In this document: piece after piece, positions 36,246-39,381 of the stretch
Numbering within the stretch: position 1 is the first letter of the stretch
How the letters are laid out: each line of letters opens with the position of its first letter
Origin: Burkholderiales bacterium
Lineage (GTDB): Bacteria > Pseudomonadota > Gammaproteobacteria > Burkholderiales > Burkholderiaceae_C
Length of the DNA stretch: 39,381 nucleotides
Reading direction: 5' to 3'
NCBI GenBank assembly: GCA_019509985.1
Contig: JAEKLF010000074.1
Coordinates: 1 to 39,381, forward strand
Position numbers and translations under genes: made by a program
The notes under the pieces: model-generated
Databases searched by the model: none
Seen by the model: only the letters and a program-made list of their open reading frames with translations
Told to the model about the DNA's origin: nothing

Positions 36246-37358
36246 GTGAAGCGTTGGGTTGGCCTGGCGGCATTGTTCGCTGCGTGTATCGGTATGAATG
36301 GCGCCTTCGCGCAGAGCACGTTGCGCATCGGCATGGTGGCGGGGTTCAGCGGCCCCGTGGCCGGTCTCGTGCAGGAGAGCGCCGAGGGCGCGCGCCTGTA
36401 CTTCGACTCGGTCAATGCCCAGGGCGGCCTCAAGGGCCAGAACATCGAGCTCGTCACGCAGGACGACAAGTACGACGCGGCCACGGCCGTGGCGGCGGCC
36501 AAGTCCCTGGCCAGCCAGGGCGTGCTGGCCCTGATGCTAAGCCGCGGCACCGGCCCGACCGAGGCCATGCTGCCCGTGCTGAAGGAAAACCGCCTGCCGC
36601 TGATCGCACCGGCCACCGGCGCCATCAGCCTGCACGAGCCGGTGCAGCCCTGGGTCTACCACCTGCGCGCCAGCTACCAGAAGGAGGCCGAGCGCGCGGT
36701 CAAGCATCTGGCCGGCATCGGCGTCAAGCGCATCACCATCGTGCAGGTCAACGACCCCTTCGGCAACGACGCCGGCAAGGGCGCCATCAAGGGCCTGGAC
36801 GACATCAAGCTGCGCGCCATGTCCAATCTGCGCTTCGATCGCAACAAGCCCGACCTGGCGCCGACCATGCAGGCCATTGCCAAGGCCGGCATCGAGGCCG
36901 TCGTCATGATCGGCCCGGCCTATGCCGTCGTCGAAGGCGTCAACGCGCTGCGCGCGGCCGGCTCCACGGCCCACGTGGCGACGCTGTCCAACAATGCCTC
37001 GGCCGACTTCGTGAAGGCGCTGGGCGAGAACGCGCGAGGCATCGTCGTGACGCAGCTCTTCCCCTACGAGCGCTCCACGTCCAACCCCATGGTGCGGGAG
37101 GCGATGGCCCTGGCCAAGCCGGCCGGCCACAACGAACTGACGCCGGCCCAGCTCGAGGGCTTCGCCGCGGCCAAGCTGGTCGTCGAGGCGCTCAAGCGCG
37201 CCGGCAAGGACCCGAGCCGCGACAGCCTCGTCAAGGCCCTGGAGGGCCCGCGCATCGACCTTGGCGGCCTGCAGGTGCACTACACCGACAAGGACCACAG
37301 CGGACTCGAATTCACCGACGTGTCCATCGTCGGGCCTGACGGCAAGTTCTGGCGGTAG
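36246..37358 (+). CDS. ABC-type branched-chain amino acid periplasmic binding protein (LivJ-like)
   Basis: The 370-residue protein has a signal peptide cut after Ala-Phe-Ala, and the mature part begins QSTLRIGMVAGFSGPVAGLVQESAEGARLYFDSVNAQGGLKG, the standard start of the Peripla_BP_6 (LivJ/AmiC) family. Further matches are IELVTQDDKYDAATAVAAAKSL and PFGNDAGKGAIKG. These proteins bind amino acids, amides or aromatic acids for ABC importers, but no permease or ATPase genes are present here. The start is GTG at 36246, with AGGAGA a few bases upstream. The neighbouring divergent histidine kinase suggests a sensing role. The ligand is unknown. Confidence 0.87.
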   Translation: MKRWVGLAALFAACIGMNGAFAQSTLRIGMVAGFSGPVAGLVQESAEGARLYFDSVNAQGGLKGQNIELVTQDDKYDAATAVAAAKSLASQGVLALMLSRGTGPTEAMLPVLKENRLPLIAPATGAISLHEPVQPWVYHLRASYQKEAERAVKHLAGIGVKRITIVQVNDPFGNDAGKGAIKGLDDIKLRAMSNLRFDRNKPDLAPTMQAIAKAGIEAVVMIGPAYAVVEGVNALRAAGSTAHVATLSNNASADFVKALGENARGIVVTQLFPYERSTSNPMVREAMALAKPAGHNELTPAQLEGFAAAKLVVEALKRAGKDPSRDSLVKALEGPRIDLGGLQVHYTDKDHSGLEFTDVSIVGPDGKFWR

Positions 37359-37360
37359 AT

Positions 37361-37375
37361 CGGCGCGCAGCGCCG
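37361..37375 (+). terminator. Hairpin after the LivJ-like gene
   Basis: CGGCGC (37361-37366) pairs with GCGCCG (37370-37375) around GCA, immediately after the stop. There is no T-run, so it is at most a weak terminator or a 3' stabiliser. Confidence 0.3.
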
Positions 37376-37433
37376 GCCTCCGCCGCGCGATGATGCGGGC
37401 TTTCAACGCGCCGCGTCGCGGTCGGAGGCTGAC

Positions 37434-38222
37434 ATGGATCTGGGACTGAAAGGCCGCTGGGCGCTGGTCTGCGCCGCGAGCAAGGGCTTGGGCCGCGGCT
37501 GCGCCGAGGCGCTGGTGGCTGAGGGCGCCAACGTCGTCGTCACGGCGCGCGGCGAAAGCGACCTGCTGGCCACGGCCGCGGCGCTGAAGGCGCTGAACCC
37601 GGCCGCCGAGGTGCTGGCCGTCATCGGCGACATCGCCACGCCCGAGGGCCGCGCTGCGGCGCTTGCGGCCTGCCCGCAGGTCGACATCCTCGTCAACAAC
37701 GCCGGCGGGCCGCCGCCCGGCGACTTCCGCGACTGGGGCCGCGAGCAATGGATCGCGGCGCTGGACGCCAACATGCTGGCGCCCATCGAGCTCATCAAGG
37801 CCACGGTGGACGCGATGGCGGCGCGCGGCTTCGGGCGCATCGTCAACATCACCTCGGGCGCGGTGAAGGCGCCCATCGACGTGCTGGGCCTGTCCAACGG
37901 CGCACGCTCCGGCCTGACCGGCTTCGTCGCCGGCCTGGCCCGCCAGCCCCGCCTGGCCGGCGCCAACGTGACGATCAACAACCTGCTGCCCGGCGCGTTC
38001 GACACCGACCGGCTGCGCAAGACGCTGGCGGCCGGCGCGGCCAAAGCTGGGCTCGGCACCGACGAGGTCGCCGCCAAGCGTCGCGCCGCCATCCCGGCTC
38101 AGCGCTTCGGCACCGCGGCCGAGTTTGGCGCCATCTGCGCCATGCTGTGCAGCGCGCAGGCCGGCTACCTGACCGGCCAGAACATCCTGCTCGACGGCGG
38201 CAACTACCCGGGAACATTCTGA
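37434..38222 (+). CDS. SDR-fold protein lacking the canonical catalytic residues
   Basis: The 262-residue protein has the SDR fold (NNAGGPPPGDF, the helix RGFGRIVNITSGA, the end YLTGQNILLDGGNYPGTF). However, the cofactor motif reads CAASKGLG instead of TGxxxGxG, and the usual Tyr-x-x-x-Lys is replaced by Ser154 and Arg158 (LSNGARSGLTGF). This matches a described group of beta-ketoacyl-ACP-reductase-like SDRs whose motif is imperfect. Whether it is an enzyme with a different mechanism or a binding protein is open. The reading frame is intact, so it is not a pseudogene. Its TGA overlaps the ATG of the penicillin-acylase-family gene by one base, suggesting coupled translation. Confidence 0.85.
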   Translation: MDLGLKGRWALVCAASKGLGRGCAEALVAEGANVVVTARGESDLLATAAALKALNPAAEVLAVIGDIATPEGRAAALAACPQVDILVNNAGGPPPGDFRDWGREQWIAALDANMLAPIELIKATVDAMAARGFGRIVNITSGAVKAPIDVLGLSNGARSGLTGFVAGLARQPRLAGANVTINNLLPGAFDTDRLRKTLAAGAAKAGLGTDEVAAKRRAAIPAQRFGTAAEFGAICAMLCSAQAGYLTGQNILLDGGNYPGTF

Positions 38223-39381
38223 TGACGTGGCTCAAGCGCATCCTCGGCGGCCTGCTGCTGCTCATCCTGCTGCTCGCCCTGGCCCTGTGGCTGACGCTGC
38301 GCGGCAGCCTGGCCCAGCTCGACGGCGAGCGTGCCGTGCCCGAGTTCAGCGCGCCCGCCGAAGCGCTGCGCGATGCGCGCGGCTACCTGACCGTGACGGC
38401 CGAGAACCGCACCGACGTCGCTCGGACGCTGGGCTTCGTGCACGCCCAGGAGCGCTTCTTCCAGATGGATCTGATGCGGCGCAACGCGGCCGGCGAACTG
38501 TCGGCGCTGGTCGGCGCCAAAGCCCTGCCGCTGGATAAGGCGCGCCGCGTGCACCGCTTCCGCCACCGCGCCGAGCTGGGCCTGGCCGCGCTGCCGGCCG
38601 ATGAGCGGGCGCTGCTGGAGGCCTATGTCGGCGGCGTCAATGCCGGCCTCGCGGCGCTGTCCAGCCGCCCGCCGGAATACCTGCTGCTGCGCCAGACGCC
38701 CAAGCCCTGGGTCGCGGCCGACACGGTGCTCGTCGCCTACGGCATGTACCTGGACCTGCAGGGCAACCAGGGCCGCGACGACCTCGCGATGGGCCTGCTG
38801 CACGACGCCGTGCCGGCCGACTGGTATGCCTTCCTGACTCAGCACAGCGCCGACTGGCAGGCTGCGATGGACGACAGCCGCATGGCCGCCGTGCCTCTGC
38901 CTGCGGGCCCGCTGCCCGCCGCGCTGCGCGCCGCCAAGATGGCCTGCAGCGACTGCGGCCTGCGCGACGCGCGCGACCTCGGCAGCAACAATTTCGCCGT
39001 CGCGGCCGCGCATGGCGCCCAGGGCCAGGCCATCCTCGCCAACGACATGCACCTGGACCTGCGCAGTCCCGGCACCTGGTTCAAGGCGCGCATGAAGTGG
39101 AAGGACGCCGCCGGTGTTCACGACATCGCCGGTGTCACGCTCCCTGGCACGCCGCTTTTGGTCGTGGGCAGCAATGGCCGCGTCGCCTGGGGCTTCACGA
39201 ACACGACGTCGGACTGGGCCGATGTGGTCACGCTCAAGCTCGACGCCGCCGGCACGCATTACCTGGCAGGCGGCGCCGAGAAGCCACTGCAGCGCAGCGT
39301 CGAGCGCATCGAGATCGCCGGCGAGCCAACCGTCGAGCATGTCGTGCTGGAGAGCGAATGGGGGCCGGTCATGCCGCAGAA
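38222..39381 (+). CDS. Penicillin-acylase-family Ntn hydrolase (partial, cut at right edge)
   Basis: Only the first 386 codons are in the window. The product has an N-terminal hydrophobic helix (LGGLLLLILLLALALWLTL), which may anchor or export it, then the alpha chain (TLGFVHAQERFFQMDLMRRNAAGELS is the family motif) and the start of the beta chain at LGSNNFAV, where Ser255 would become the N-terminal nucleophile after self-cleavage. GQAILANDMHL, GVTLPGTPLLVVGSNGRVAWGFTNTTSDWADV also match. Family members hydrolyse amides: penicillins, acyl-homoserine lactones or related N-acyl compounds. The true substrate cannot be told. Its ATG at 38222 overlaps the SDR stop by one base. The rest of the gene lies beyond the window. 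Confidence 0.9.
   Translation, partial: MTWLKRILGGLLLLILLLALALWLTLRGSLAQLDGERAVPEFSAPAEALRDARGYLTVTAENRTDVARTLGFVHAQERFFQMDLMRRNAAGELSALVGAKALPLDKARRVHRFRHRAELGLAALPADERALLEAYVGGVNAGLAALSSRPPEYLLLRQTPKPWVAADTVLVAYGMYLDLQGNQGRDDLAMGLLHDAVPADWYAFLTQHSADWQAAMDDSRMAAVPLPAGPLPAALRAAKMACSDCGLRDARDLGSNNFAVAAAHGAQGQAILANDMHLDLRSPGTWFKARMKWKDAAGVHDIAGVTLPGTPLLVVGSNGRVAWGFTNTTSDWADVVTLKLDAAGTHYLAGGAEKPLQRSVERIEIAGEPTVEHVVLESEWGPVMPQ

Overview
The window is GC-rich, densely packed chromosomal DNA from a betaproteobacterium. I infer the order Burkholderiales, near Roseateles, Pelomonas or Rubrivivax. The inference rests on codon use, a PEP-CTERM-system TPR protein, a Bug/TctC-type binding protein, two TonB receptors and a sucrose phosphorylase, an enzyme classically described from 'Pseudomonas saccharophila' (now in Pelomonas/Roseateles). 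I see no insertion sequence, phage gene, tRNA, rRNA or CRISPR array. No stretch longer than about 300 bases lacks a gene; the longest, 99-380, is 282 bases and carries a candidate sigma-54 promoter.

Layout. Positions 1-3101 hold the start of an exported protein on the minus strand and, divergently, a PrsT-like TPR protein of the exosortase/PEP-CTERM system. Positions 3282-6373 hold a periplasmic TctC-type binding protein translationally coupled to a CHASE-PAS-GGDEF diguanylate cyclase. Positions 6528-11458 carry a lipoprotein, a six-helix hybrid histidine kinase that meets a LuxR-type response regulator tail to tail, and fdhD. Positions 11497-16784 are mostly housekeeping: a PaiB-like flavin protein, a DUF72 protein, ETF-ubiquinone oxidoreductase, a short-chain dehydrogenase, a YceH-like protein and an acyl-CoA thioesterase.

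Two catabolic loci stand out. At 16785-22522 a TonB-dependent receptor is divergent from two tandem cyanophycinases, one with a signal peptide and one without. This looks like a system for scavenging cyanophycin made by other organisms, since no cyanophycin synthetase is present. The same strand continues through small genes (DUF3224, a Gly/His/Lys-tailed exported protein, a YbaK-like deacylase, DUF1289 and an HCCA-isomerase-like protein). At 26769-34175 a LacI-type repressor, a TonB receptor, a fructokinase, a sugar permease and a sucrose phosphorylase form a complete route from outer-membrane sucrose uptake to glucose-1-phosphate plus fructose phosphate. A perfect palindromic operator overlaps the promoter of the receptor gene. 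Between these loci is an MHS-type MFS transporter. Its upstream region holds four TCAG repeats spaced exactly 11 bp apart, and a strong intrinsic terminator follows it.

The right end (34231-39381) holds a one-helix mini-protein, a membrane histidine kinase, a divergent branched-chain-amino-acid-type binding protein without permease genes, an SDR-like protein lacking the catalytic Tyr/Lys, and the beginning of a penicillin-acylase-family Ntn hydrolase cut by the window edge. Both binding proteins lack neighbouring permeases and sit beside membrane sensors, which suggests signalling roles. Several convergent gene pairs share or abut their stop codons.
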